Part shown: positions 35,019 to 45,227 of the stretch, piece by piece
Position numbering within the stretch: position 1 is the stretch's first letter
How the letters are laid out: each line of letters opens with the position of its first letter
Assembly: GCA_009920765.1 (NCBI GenBank)
Contig: RFZJ01000018.1
Span: 1-53,129, forward strand
Reading direction: 5' to 3'
DNA: 53,129 nucleotides
DNA from: Planctomycetota bacterium
GTDB lineage: Bacteria; Planctomycetota; Planctomycetia; Gemmatales; Gemmataceae
Notes under the pieces: generated by a model
Database searches by the model: none
Told to the model about the DNA's origin: nothing
What the model saw: the letters and a program-made list of their open reading frames with translations, nothing else
Program-made: the position numbers and the translations under genes

Positions 35019-35852
35019 CTAACGGTGGTAATAATCTTTAGCACTAGCTTGTGAAGAGTCGGCCATATTTCTACGAAAGGCAATATAAAATATTTGCCTG
35101 GCGGGGAAATTCAGGGCATAAATCCAAAATATAAGAATAGCAAGCGACTCGGGAACAAAGTAAACCAATGGAGCAATCAACGGTAAAGCAAAACACCATC
35201 CAAAAATCACTTTCTTACGTAAAATGTGTTTTGTTAGGTGGGGATAAGAAAAAGGCGAAACCATAAGTAAAGCTACAATTACCGCACCAAATACGGTCCA
35301 CACACTTACCACATTCTTAGCCGTTATAAAATCAAACCCTGGAACTTCAATCGATCCATAAGAACGTATCAGTGCCAAACTGGCAATACACCCCCCAGCA
35401 GCAGGCGATGGTAATCCTTTAAACCTTTTGAAAGACCCTGTTTCCAAATCAGTATTTTCAAGGTTGTATTTCGCAAGCCGAATAATAGCACAGGCCATAA
35501 AAAGACCAGCAATACAAGCAAAAATATTCCGAACCAGAAAACTTTCCCAGTCCTGACCTAAGCGAAGAATTAAAAAAGCTGGGGCCGCTCCAAAGCTAAT
35601 CGCATCACACAGACTATCAAGCTGGCCACCAAAATCACTGGTCACCTTGACTAATCTTGCTAGCATCCCGTCTAGCACATCAAAAATCATGGCAAGAAAT
35701 ATCATACCGGCAGACCAACGTAACAATACAGCAGCGGAATGATCATCTTGAACAGAAAGATCTATTTTTGCGGCGATTACAATAGCAGAAAAACCGCATA
35801 TGGCATTTCCAAGGGTAAATAAATTGGGGATTAATTTAAGTATTGAGTGCAA
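35019..35852 (-). CDS. pssA: CDP-diacylglycerol--serine O-phosphatidyltransferase
   Basis: Integral membrane enzyme making phosphatidylserine, the precursor of phosphatidylethanolamine. It opens with KLIPNLFTLGNAICGF and carries the CDP-alcohol phosphotransferase motif in DVLDGMLARLVKVTSDFGG and the following QLDSLCD, with all three aspartates and the AR pair. Several hydrophobic segments follow. Length (277) is typical. The only plausible start is a TTG at 35852: an in-frame TAG lies four codons upstream, and the next methionine is inside the conserved core. TAGG eight bases before it is a modest ribosome binding site. First gene of pssA-ribE-rsmA. Confidence 0.93.
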   Translation of the reverse strand: MHSILKLIPNLFTLGNAICGFSAIVIAAKIDLSVQDDHSAAVLLRWSAGMIFLAMIFDVLDGMLARLVKVTSDFGGQLDSLCDAISFGAAPAFLILRLGQDWESFLVRNIFACIAGLFMACAIIRLAKYNLENTDLETGSFKRFKGLPSPAAGGCIASLALIRSYGSIEVPGFDFITAKNVVSVWTVFGAVIVALLMVSPFSYPHLTKHILRKKVIFGWCFALPLIAPLVYFVPESLAILIFWIYALNFPARQIFYIAFRRNMADSSQASAKDYYHR

Positions 35853-35952
35853 AGCACATACCTACAAATAAAATTAAAGAGCAAAAACATAAATTTATTG
35901 TAACTTATGCCAACAACGATTTCTACAAAGAAACTTGGAAAAGTAAAACAAA

Positions 35953-35983
35953 TACGGCCTAACTTTGCTCAAGTCAGGCCGTA
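35953..35983 (-). terminator. Intrinsic terminator of ahcY
   Basis: TACGGCCT and AGGCCGTA form an eight-base stem; inside it ACTT/AAGT extends the pairing across a mismatch, leaving a TGCTC loop (GAGCA on the minus strand). On the minus strand the stem is followed by a U-rich tract (TTTGTTTTAC). It starts 25 bases after the ahcY stop, where a terminator for that gene is expected, and separates it from pssA. Confidence 0.75.
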
Positions 35984-36007
35984 AATATTACCCAAATTTG
36001 CTGACCT

Positions 36008-37354
<1,347 letters not shown>

Positions 37355-37387
37355 TTAAAACTCCTTTTACAACTTTAGTTAACCTAA

Positions 37388-37403
37388 CTATTCATATGAA
37401 TAG
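37388..37403. promoter_or_regulatory. Perfect 16-base palindrome upstream of ahcY
   Basis: CTATTCATATGAATAG equals its own reverse complement. It lies 34 bases upstream of the ahcY ATG, where a repressor or activator site would be expected; TATTCA inside it could act as the ahcY -10, with TTGCGA 17-18 bases further upstream. It is a candidate operator for an unknown dimeric regulator. Confidence 0.5.
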
Positions 37404-37470
37404 AGGATTTACTGTTCTTTTCGCAATAGAAAATCTTAAAATTATTGTATAGTTTGTAGGAATAAACCTT

Positions 37471-37499
37471 TTGACAACCTAAAAACATTTAAGGATAAT
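37471..37499 (+). promoter_or_regulatory. Near-consensus sigma-70-type promoter of gltB
   Basis: TTGACA (37471-37476), exactly 17 bases of spacer, and GATAAT (37494-37499, five of six matches). This is the best promoter in the window. Transcription would start near 37506, leaving a leader of about 165 bases before the gltB ATG. Confidence 0.75.
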
Positions 37500-37670
37500 G
37501 TGGTAATACCCCTGCAAACAGAACTTAAAATCCAGTTTTTTTTACCAAAAGTGATTTCAAAACAATTATCAAAGTTAACGGTTTCGCTACAATCTATAGG
37601 GACGGATTTTTATTTTAAGATTAGTTTTTTTAAATATCAGAGTTATTGAAATTCAGGACAATTCAACATT

Positions 37671-40600
37671 ATGGCATCTAATTTTAATGAACAGTCATTT
37701 TCCACACCTTTACCACCTTTCCAACACGGTCTTTATGACCCTAAGTTTGAAAAAGATGCCTGTGGCGTAGGTTTTATCGCCAATATTAAAGGCATTAAAA
37801 CCCATAACATCGTCAAAGATGGCCTGCAAATCCTTTTAAATCTCCAGCATCGTGGCGCTTGTGGTTGCGACCAGGACACCGGAGATGGTGCAGGCATTTT
37901 AATTCAGTTACCACATAAGTTTTTTGCTGATGTCTGTTCCCAAGCAGGCTTAAATCTCCCTGAACCAGGTTCTTATGGCGTTGCATTCGCTTTTTTACCC
38001 AAAGATTTAACAGAAAGAGCCGCATGCGAAAAAGCAATTGAAAAATTATGCAAAGAAACAGGACTGAAATTTTTAGGCTGGAGAGATGTTCCTGTTGATT
38101 CCAACAGCGTCGGCTGGTTGGCAAGGTCACAAGAACCCTTCATGAGACAAGCCTTCATTGGAAAAGGCTCAAAATCCATGAATCAGGAAACCTTGGAGAC
38201 TAAGCTTTACGTATTTCGTAGAAAAGTTGAGAACTGGTCTTACGGTAACGCCCAACCTGGAATGCCTGCGCCAGTCTATTTTGCCAGCTGTAGCTCAAGG
38301 ACTATTGTTTACAAAGGCATGCTCAAGCCTGATCAGGTTGACAAATACTTCCCTGATCTTCTTAATCCTTTTATGGATTCCGCTCTTGCTGTTGTTCATA
38401 GCAGGTATAGCACCAATACTTTCCCCCAGTGGAGTTTAGCGCAACCCTTCCGGTTTTTGGCACATAATGGTGAAATCAACACCCTTCAAGGAAATGTGCA
38501 TTGGCTTAAAGCACGCTCTTCCATGATGCAAAACGAACGCTTCGGCAAAGACATTGAACATGTTGTGCCTTTGCCCTCTGACGGACTTAGTGACTCCGCT
38601 ATCCTTGATCAAGGACTGGAATTGCTTATACAAGCGGGTCGAACACTTCCTCATGCTATTACCATGATGGTGCCTGAAGCTTACGAAGGCCAGCCAGAAA
38701 TGGATTCCGCGAAAAGAGCTTATTACCAGTACAGTAGTTGCTTAACCGAACCATGGGATGGCCCGGCGGATCTTTGTTTTTCAGATGGAACTCTTGTTGG
38801 AGCCATGCTGGATCGGAATGGTTTACGCCCAAGTCGTTACATTATTACTGACGACGATATGGTGATTTTGGCAAGTGAAACAGGCGTGCTTCCCATTCCC
38901 GCTGAAAAGATATTGAAAAAAGGTCGACTGCAACCCGGTCGAATTTTTCTAGTTGACACCGGGGCGGGCAGAATCATCACCGACGAAGAGGCAAAAGAAT
39001 TTCTTGCAAAGCAAGCACCTTACCTTGAATGGATTGAGCAGCATCATCTTACCCTCGAGAAACTTCCAGAAGTTGAAATTGAGGATGGTTTTGCCAAGGA
39101 ATTCACCACCCTCTTGGAAAGACAACGTGCGTTTGGCTACACCCAGGAAGATATAAATCGTATCCTGCTTCCTATGGCAAAAGATGGTAAAGAACCCGTC
39201 TCCAGCATGGGGACTGATATACCACTTGCTGTATTAAGCAATCGCAGTCAGTTGCTTTTCAACTATTTCAAGCAGTTATTTGCCCAAGTAACCAATCCGC
39301 CCATTGATGCAATTCGTGAAGAAGTTGTCATGAGTACAGAATCGCTTCTGGGCAGCGAAGTAAATTTTTTGGGTGAAACCGCATTGCACGCCAGAATGCT
39401 AAGGCTTGAAACTCCAACCCTTACCGCCTCTGAATTGGAAAGAATCAAGCGCTGCAATATAGCAGGATTCGAAAGCAAGACCATCAAAACCCTATTCAAA
39501 CGTAGTGAAGGCCCCTTGGGCCTCAAGCTTGCACTTAACCGGGTTCGAGAAGAAGCTTCCGCCGCCGTTGAGGCTGGTGCTACCATCATTATTCTCTCTG
39601 ATCGCGGCGTAGACAAAGATCACATTGCTATTCCCTCATTGCTAGCTACCGCTGGCGTACACCACCATCTGTTACGCGGGGGGCTAAGAGGCAAGTGCGG
39701 GATTATTGTGGAAACGGGCGAAGCAAGGGAAGTTATGCACTTCTCACTTTTGATCGGTTATGGCGCTAGTGCAATTCATCCATATCTTGTATTCGAAACT
39801 TTTGAAGGTTTGAACACTGCCAACATGATGGTAGACAATAACGGTTCACCTCTTAGCTTGGGTTCTGCCGTTAAAAATTACATCAAATCAATTGACCAAG
39901 GCTTGCTCAAAATATTTAGCAAAATGGGTATTAGCACCCTCTTAAGCTATCGTGCTGCACAAATTTTCGAAGCTATAGGCATCGATATGGATGTAATCAA
40001 TGAATTCTTTTTTGGCACGCCGAGCAGAATATCTGGGATTAGTCTCGAGATAATTGCAATGGAATCCATCTACCGTCATAGCTCTGCGTTTCCTGATGAC
40101 AAGAATCTGGAAGAGCAAGAGCTGGATATTGGCGGGGAATACATGTGGCGCAGGCGTGGCGAACACCACATGTGGAATCCCGAAACCATCCAAAAACTGC
40201 AATATTCAATCACCAAGGAAAAGTATTCTTCTTACAAGGAGTTTTCTCAACTCGCAAGCGAAGAAGAAGAACACTTGTGCACGATTAGGGGACTTCTTGA
40301 AATTAAAAAATCGGCCAGACCCATTCCTTTGGAACTTGTTGAATCTGCAAAAGATATCGTCAAACGATTCTGCACCGGTGCCATGAGTTTTGGCTCCATC
40401 AGTAAGGAAGCGCACGAAACTCTTGCCATTGCAATGAATCGCATTGGTGGAAGAAGCAATACAGGCGAAGGCGGTGAAGACCCTGCAAGATTCAAGAAAG
40501 ATTCCAATGGGGATTCCCGTAATAGTGCTATTAAACAAGTTGCAAGTGGAAGATTTGGGGTCACTTCGAATTATCTAGTCAACGCAACTGAACTACAAAT

Positions 40601-42260
40601 CAAGATTGCACAAGGCGCAAAGCCCGGGGAAGGCGGACAATTACCAGGACATAAAGTGGATAACTTTATTGCCAAGACTCGTTACAGTACACCTGGCGTG
40701 GGATTAATATCACCACCTCCCCACCACGATATTTACAGCATCGAAGATCTTGCCCAGTTGATATTTGATCTTAAAAATGCCAACCCTCACGCTGAGGTTT
40801 CGGTAAAACTGGTTGCGGAAGTAGGTGTTGGAACAATCGCTGCTGGCGTTGCAAAAGGCTTTGCGGATAGGGTTCTGATTAGTGGTGATTCAGGCGGAAC
40901 CGGAGCTTCTCCTTTATCAAGCATCCGTCATGCCGGAATTCCATGGGAGTTGGGCCTTGCTGAAACTCAGCAGACATTAGTTCGAAATGGCCTAAGAGGC
41001 CGGGTAAGGGTACAAACCGATGGACAGTTGAAAACTGGGCGCGATATTATTGTTGCTGCTTGCCTAGGCGCTGAAGAATACGGATTTTCCACTGCCCCCC
41101 TAATCGCAATGGGGTGCATTATGATGCGTAAGTGCCACCTGAATACCTGCCCCGTAGGGATTGCAACCCAAGATCCGATTTTAAGGGCCCAGTTTCAAGG
41201 TACCCCAGAGCAAGTAATCAATTACTTATTCTTCGTTGCGGAAGAAGTACGCGAGTATTTAAGCGCCATGGGTTTCCGAAGTTTGGATGAAATCATTGGT
41301 AGAGCCGACCTTCTTAAACAACGCAAGGCTACTCATTGGAAAGGAAAAAATGTTGACCTTTCCTCCATTTTACAAATGCCTCCAGTTGCAGTTGGCACCC
41401 CAATACGTTGTGTTGAAAAACAATCGGATCGTATTGCAGACCAATTAGACTGGGAACTTATCAAAGTTTGCAATCCGGCAATCGAGAGAGCCGAAAGAGT
41501 TCAATATGAGTCTCCAATTGCCAACAAAAACAGAACTGTTGGCACTCTTTTAAGCTACTTCGTCACAGCAAAGCATGGGGAAGATGGATTGCCAGAAGAC
41601 ACCATTGATTTACAATTTAATGGTAGCGCAGGTCAGAGTTTTGGGGCATTCATCACCAAGGGCATCACGATGCGCGTGCGTGGCGACGCGAATGACTATG
41701 TAGGTAAAGGTTTGTCAGGCGGAAAGATTATTGTTTCGCCAACTGCTGACTCTAAGTTTATTCCCGAAGAAAACATTCTCATTGGCAATGTTGCCCTTTA
41801 TGGTGCTACTGCTGGAGAAGCCTATTTCAGAGGAATTGCTGGCGAAAGATTTGGGGTCCGAAATAGCGGTGCCAAAACTGTCGTCGAAGGTGTTGGCGAT
41901 CATGGTTGCGAATACATGACCGGAGGCGTTGTTGTTGTTCTTGGGAAAACCGGGCGTAATTTCGCTGCGGGCATGAGTGGCGGCCTTGCTTTTGTTTACG
42001 ACATTGATGGCGATTTTAAAGACAATTGCAATCATGAAATGGTAGATCTTGTACCTATCGTTGACTATAAAGATATCGCCACGATTAGCAATCTTGTTAA
42101 CAGGCATGTATTATACACCGGGTCGACAGTTGCAGAAAACATCGTCAACGATTTTTCCACCGCATTGCCCCATTTCAAAAAAGTGTTCCCCAAGGATTAC
42201 AGACGGGTGCTCGAAGCAAAACGCGTCGCTCAAAGGCAATGGGAACTCGTTAACGGGTAA
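37671..42260 (+). CDS. gltB: Glutamate synthase large subunit
   Basis: Transfers the amide of glutamine to 2-oxoglutarate. Residues 1-30 are a propeptide that is cleaved to expose C31 (KDACGVGFIANIKG), the N-terminal nucleophile of the type II amidotransferase domain (to about 420). The central domain follows, then the FMN-binding barrel (about 830-1200; TGEGGEDPARF, GAKPGEGGQLPG, SGDSGGTGASPL) and the 3Fe-4S cysteines in MMRKCHLNTCPVGIATQD. The C-terminal beta-helix has repeated glycine motifs (GGKIIV, GATAGEAYF, GCEYMTGGVVVVLG). Length (1529) is typical. AGGA lies 12 bases before the ATG, a rather long spacing. gltD follows after 66 bases. Confidence 0.98.
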   Translation: MASNFNEQSFSTPLPPFQHGLYDPKFEKDACGVGFIANIKGIKTHNIVKDGLQILLNLQHRGACGCDQDTGDGAGILIQLPHKFFADVCSQAGLNLPEPGSYGVAFAFLPKDLTERAACEKAIEKLCKETGLKFLGWRDVPVDSNSVGWLARSQEPFMRQAFIGKGSKSMNQETLETKLYVFRRKVENWSYGNAQPGMPAPVYFASCSSRTIVYKGMLKPDQVDKYFPDLLNPFMDSALAVVHSRYSTNTFPQWSLAQPFRFLAHNGEINTLQGNVHWLKARSSMMQNERFGKDIEHVVPLPSDGLSDSAILDQGLELLIQAGRTLPHAITMMVPEAYEGQPEMDSAKRAYYQYSSCLTEPWDGPADLCFSDGTLVGAMLDRNGLRPSRYIITDDDMVILASETGVLPIPAEKILKKGRLQPGRIFLVDTGAGRIITDEEAKEFLAKQAPYLEWIEQHHLTLEKLPEVEIEDGFAKEFTTLLERQRAFGYTQEDINRILLPMAKDGKEPVSSMGTDIPLAVLSNRSQLLFNYFKQLFAQVTNPPIDAIREEVVMSTESLLGSEVNFLGETALHARMLRLETPTLTASELERIKRCNIAGFESKTIKTLFKRSEGPLGLKLALNRVREEASAAVEAGATIIILSDRGVDKDHIAIPSLLATAGVHHHLLRGGLRGKCGIIVETGEAREVMHFSLLIGYGASAIHPYLVFETFEGLNTANMMVDNNGSPLSLGSAVKNYIKSIDQGLLKIFSKMGISTLLSYRAAQIFEAIGIDMDVINEFFFGTPSRISGISLEIIAMESIYRHSSAFPDDKNLEEQELDIGGEYMWRRRGEHHMWNPETIQKLQYSITKEKYSSYKEFSQLASEEEEHLCTIRGLLEIKKSARPIPLELVESAKDIVKRFCTGAMSFGSISKEAHETLAIAMNRIGGRSNTGEGGEDPARFKKDSNGDSRNSAIKQVASGRFGVTSNYLVNATELQIKIAQGAKPGEGGQLPGHKVDNFIAKTRYSTPGVGLISPPPHHDIYSIEDLAQLIFDLKNANPHAEVSVKLVAEVGVGTIAAGVAKGFADRVLISGDSGGTGASPLSSIRHAGIPWELGLAETQQTLVRNGLRGRVRVQTDGQLKTGRDIIVAACLGAEEYGFSTAPLIAMGCIMMRKCHLNTCPVGIATQDPILRAQFQGTPEQVINYLFFVAEEVREYLSAMGFRSLDEIIGRADLLKQRKATHWKGKNVDLSSILQMPPVAVGTPIRCVEKQSDRIADQLDWELIKVCNPAIERAERVQYESPIANKNRTVGTLLSYFVTAKHGEDGLPEDTIDLQFNGSAGQSFGAFITKGITMRVRGDANDYVGKGLSGGKIIVSPTADSKFIPEENILIGNVALYGATAGEAYFRGIAGERFGVRNSGAKTVVEGVGDHGCEYMTGGVVVVLGKTGRNFAAGMSGGLAFVYDIDGDFKDNCNHEMVDLVPIVDYKDIATISNLVNRHVLYTGSTVAENIVNDFSTALPHFKKVFPKDYRRVLEAKRVAQRQWELVNG

Positions 42261-42326
42261 TATGCAATTAAACATTATGTGTACCTTTAGTATTCATTTT
42301 TTTCCTCAGGCTTAATGGTTTAAAAC

Positions 42327-43811
42327 ATGGCAGATCCACGTGGTTTCTTAAATATTGAACAACAAAAACCTACCCCTCGTCCGGTTTATCAACGGATCAA
42401 GGACTATAACGAAATCTATCAACCCCTTCCCGAAGAAAGCATTCGTGCTCAAGCATCGCGTTGCATGGACTGTGGGGTACCCTTTTGTCACACCGGATGC
42501 CCCCTTGGAAATCTCATTCCAGATTGGAATGACCTTGTTCATCGCAATCGTTGGGAAGAAGCCTTAAAAGAACTTCACAGTACCAACAATTTTCCTGAAT
42601 TCACTGGCAAAACATGCCCTGCCCCATGCGAGGCTTCCTGCGTTCTTGAAATCACATCCCCTGCCGTGACAATTAAAAACATCGAGCTTGCGATTGTTGA
42701 CAAGGGCTGGGAAATGGGCTGGATTGTCCCTACCCCACCCGATAAAAACTCAGGAAAGAAAGTTGCTATTATTGGCAGCGGCCCCGCTGGACTTGCTGCT
42801 GCCCAACAACTTCGCAGAGCAGGCCATGCTGTTACTGTTTACGAAAAAGACGACATGTATGGCGGCTTGCTAATCTATGGCATACCAGACTTCAAAATGG
42901 GAAAGTTCTACATAGAACGTAGAATCAAGCAAATGGAAGCCGAGGGTGTAAAATTCATCAACAATGCTGATGTGGGTAAAACAATCGATCCAAAGGAAAT
43001 ACTTTCTTCATTTGATGCAGTATTGATGGCTACTGGCTCAAGTGTTGCCAGGGAATTAGAAATACAGGGCAGGAATATGGCAGGCATCGAACTCGCAATG
43101 CCTTTCTTAACCCAGCAAAACCGAAGGTGCCTTGATAAACCTGTCACCGAAAAAGAAATTCTTGCCACAGGCAAAAATGTAATCATCATCGGAGGAGGCG
43201 ATACTGCTGCAGATTGTTTGGGCACATGCCACAGGCAGGGTGCTAAATCGATAATGCAAATCGATTACAATCCCAGACCTCCTGAAAATTACAATTCTGA
43301 AACCCCTTGGCCCCTTTGGCCAAAGATTCTAAGGTTATCTCCCGCCCATGAGGAGGGTGGCAGAAGGGATTGGCAGATTAAAACCTCAAAATTCGTTGGT
43401 GATTCCAAGGGCCATGTCAAAGAACTTCACGCAGTTCGAGTCAACCAGTACTATGATGAAACAGGCGAAAGACAATTTGAAGAAATAAGGGGCACAGACC
43501 TTGTATTCCCTTGCGATCTTGTTTTAATAGCAATCGGCTTTACCGGAACCGATCAAAGCTTGCCTGCAATGTTTGATGTTGAAATAGATTCTCGAGGAAA
43601 CATTGGCACTGGGCGCAAAACCTACAGAACTTCCAAGCCCAATATTTTTGCTGCGGGTGACGCCAGACGAGGACAATCTCTGGTTGTATGGGCTATTGCA
43701 GAAGGTAGGGAAGCTGCTAGAGAAATCGATGAATACCTAACGGGAAAAACCAGCCAATTAAAAGCACGAGACACCTCGTTGCTTCAAATAGGTTTACCTG
43801 GGATGAAGTAA
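42327..43811 (+). CDS. gltD: Glutamate synthase small subunit
   Basis: Supplies electrons from NAD(P)H to the large subunit. The N-terminal iron-sulphur segment has RCMDCGVPFCHTGCPLGNL and CPAPCEASCVLEI. The FAD loop AIIGSGPAGLAAAQQLRRAG follows at about 148, then the NAD(P)H loop VIIIGGGDTAADCLG at about 288, and a C-terminal FAD motif NIFAAGDARRGQSLVVWAI. Length (494) is typical. It is 66 bases downstream of gltB on the same strand. It converges on the DUF1501 gene, with only 31 bases between the ends. Confidence 0.97.
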   Translation: MADPRGFLNIEQQKPTPRPVYQRIKDYNEIYQPLPEESIRAQASRCMDCGVPFCHTGCPLGNLIPDWNDLVHRNRWEEALKELHSTNNFPEFTGKTCPAPCEASCVLEITSPAVTIKNIELAIVDKGWEMGWIVPTPPDKNSGKKVAIIGSGPAGLAAAQQLRRAGHAVTVYEKDDMYGGLLIYGIPDFKMGKFYIERRIKQMEAEGVKFINNADVGKTIDPKEILSSFDAVLMATGSSVARELEIQGRNMAGIELAMPFLTQQNRRCLDKPVTEKEILATGKNVIIIGGGDTAADCLGTCHRQGAKSIMQIDYNPRPPENYNSETPWPLWPKILRLSPAHEEGGRRDWQIKTSKFVGDSKGHVKELHAVRVNQYYDETGERQFEEIRGTDLVFPCDLVLIAIGFTGTDQSLPAMFDVEIDSRGNIGTGRKTYRTSKPNIFAAGDARRGQSLVVWAIAEGREAAREIDEYLTGKTSQLKARDTSLLQIGLPGMK

Positions 43812-43842
43812 AAAACTATAGCCTCCGCTTTTTCCATAGCTT

Positions 43843-45180
43843 CTAAGCAATGATTTGGTCGATCACTTTGCCAGTGCTTATTGGAAAAGGCCTATTAAAG
43901 TTATTTTTAATTTCGGTACTGGGGTTGATACCCATCAAATGAAAAAAGGTTGCAGAAAGATCTTCCGGCCTGACAGGGTCTGTTGCAGGAAAAGCACCTT
44001 TGGAATCTGAAGCACCAAAAACAAACCCCTTTTTTACACCACCGCCTGCAAACAGAACCGTGTAACATTGAGGCCAATGGTCACGACCTGAAAGGTTGTT
44101 GATTTTTGGTGTTCTGCCAAACTCGCCCGCCCAAAATATCAAGGTTGAATCTAACAACCCACGCTCTTCAAGATCCAAAATCAAGGTTGGCAAGGTTTTA
44201 TCCGTTATAGGCAAAAGATGATTTTTCATAACCGGATACATGGGTTTATCGCGAAAGCCATGGGTATCCCAACCCCCTTCGCAGCCACCAATTTGCGATG
44301 AAAAGTAAACATTAACAAATGCTGCGCCAGCTTCCACCAACCTTCTGGCAAGCAGACAGGATTGACCATAAGTTGTTCGACCGTAACGTTCCCGTACAGC
44401 AATGGGTTCTGCTGAAATATCAAATGCGGCACGAATGGATTTAGAAGTAAGCATCTCATGGGCACGATCATAATTATCCTGAATACTTTTAGCTCTCGAA
44501 GATTTCTCCAAGATCTTGGTTTCTGCATCAATTATTGCCATCATTTCTTTTCGATTTGCAATTCGATCGGGGTTGATACCTGAGGGCAAAACCAGCTCTG
44601 GAAGATTGAACTCTGGGGAATTTGGATCTTGGCCTATAAAAAAAGGATCGTAAGTTTTACCCATAAAACTTGCATGTTGGCCAGGAGTAACAGACCCATC
44701 CCTAAGCACATGAGGAAAAGAAATAAAGGGGGGCACACCACCAGATTTTCCCTTGAATTTACTTACAACCGAACCATAGGCAGGAAACAAATCAAGCGTA
44801 TCTCGCAACCGCTGGTCATCAGTCGCAGGAGAATAACCAGTAAGGCTATAATAAGCTGCAGAATTATGATTCTTCATTTCATGATGTACGCTGCGAATAA
44901 TGGTTACACGATCCATCACTTTTGCCATTTTGGGAAGTAATTCCCCAACAGGCATGGATGGAACGATTGAAGAAATTCCTTTAAGCGGGCCTCGATAAGC
45001 ATCAGGCGCATTGGGTTTTAAATCAAAGGTGTCCATCTGGCTCGGACCGCCAAACTGGTGCAGAAATATGATCGATTTCGCTTTGGCCTTGGGGCTTGCA
45101 GAAAAAAGCGTCCCAGGAAAAGCAGAACTAAGGACAGAAAGAGTAATACCTTGCCTAAAAAAACATCTTCGAGAAAACAT
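43843..45180 (-). CDS. DUF1501 family protein with probable Tat signal
   Basis: DUF1501 proteins are alkaline-phosphatase-fold (sulfatase-like) proteins found almost only in planctomycetes and relatives, usually paired with DUF1549/DUF1553 partners. The N-terminus MFSRRCFFRQG has a twin arginine followed by a hydrophobic stretch, as in Tat signals. Typical motifs are FLHQFGGPSQMDTFDLKP (about 40-57), SVHHEMKNHNSAAYYSLTGY, WDTHGFRDK, FWAGEFGRTPKIN, GRDHWPQCYTVLFAGGG and DLSATFFHLMGI. Length (445) is standard. GAGG seven bases before the ATG supports the start. It is the last gene of the operon beginning at 48955. The biochemical activity is unknown. Confidence 0.9.
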   Translation of the reverse strand: MFSRRCFFRQGITLSVLSSAFPGTLFSASPKAKAKSIIFLHQFGGPSQMDTFDLKPNAPDAYRGPLKGISSIVPSMPVGELLPKMAKVMDRVTIIRSVHHEMKNHNSAAYYSLTGYSPATDDQRLRDTLDLFPAYGSVVSKFKGKSGGVPPFISFPHVLRDGSVTPGQHASFMGKTYDPFFIGQDPNSPEFNLPELVLPSGINPDRIANRKEMMAIIDAETKILEKSSRAKSIQDNYDRAHEMLTSKSIRAAFDISAEPIAVRERYGRTTYGQSCLLARRLVEAGAAFVNVYFSSQIGGCEGGWDTHGFRDKPMYPVMKNHLLPITDKTLPTLILDLEERGLLDSTLIFWAGEFGRTPKINNLSGRDHWPQCYTVLFAGGGVKKGFVFGASDSKGAFPATDPVRPEDLSATFFHLMGINPSTEIKNNFNRPFPISTGKVIDQIIA

Positions 45181-45227
45181 TCCATAGCCTCACAAGTCTG
45201 ATTATTTACAAGGTTGATCACACACAG

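Larger units (their letters stand above)
37355..37670. other. Regulatory region between divergent ahcY and gltB
   Basis: 316 bases without a gene. From left to right it holds the ahcY ribosome binding site, a perfect 16-base palindrome (37388-37403), the gltB promoter (37471-37499) and an untranslated leader of about 165 bases before gltB, which is AT-rich and shows no strong hairpin or known riboswitch fold to my reading. Confidence 0.6.

Noticed and set aside
37355..37670. SAM or SAH riboswitch before ahcY or gltB
   Set aside because: No conserved core of those RNAs is recognisable by eye; only a DNA-type palindrome and a promoter are seen.
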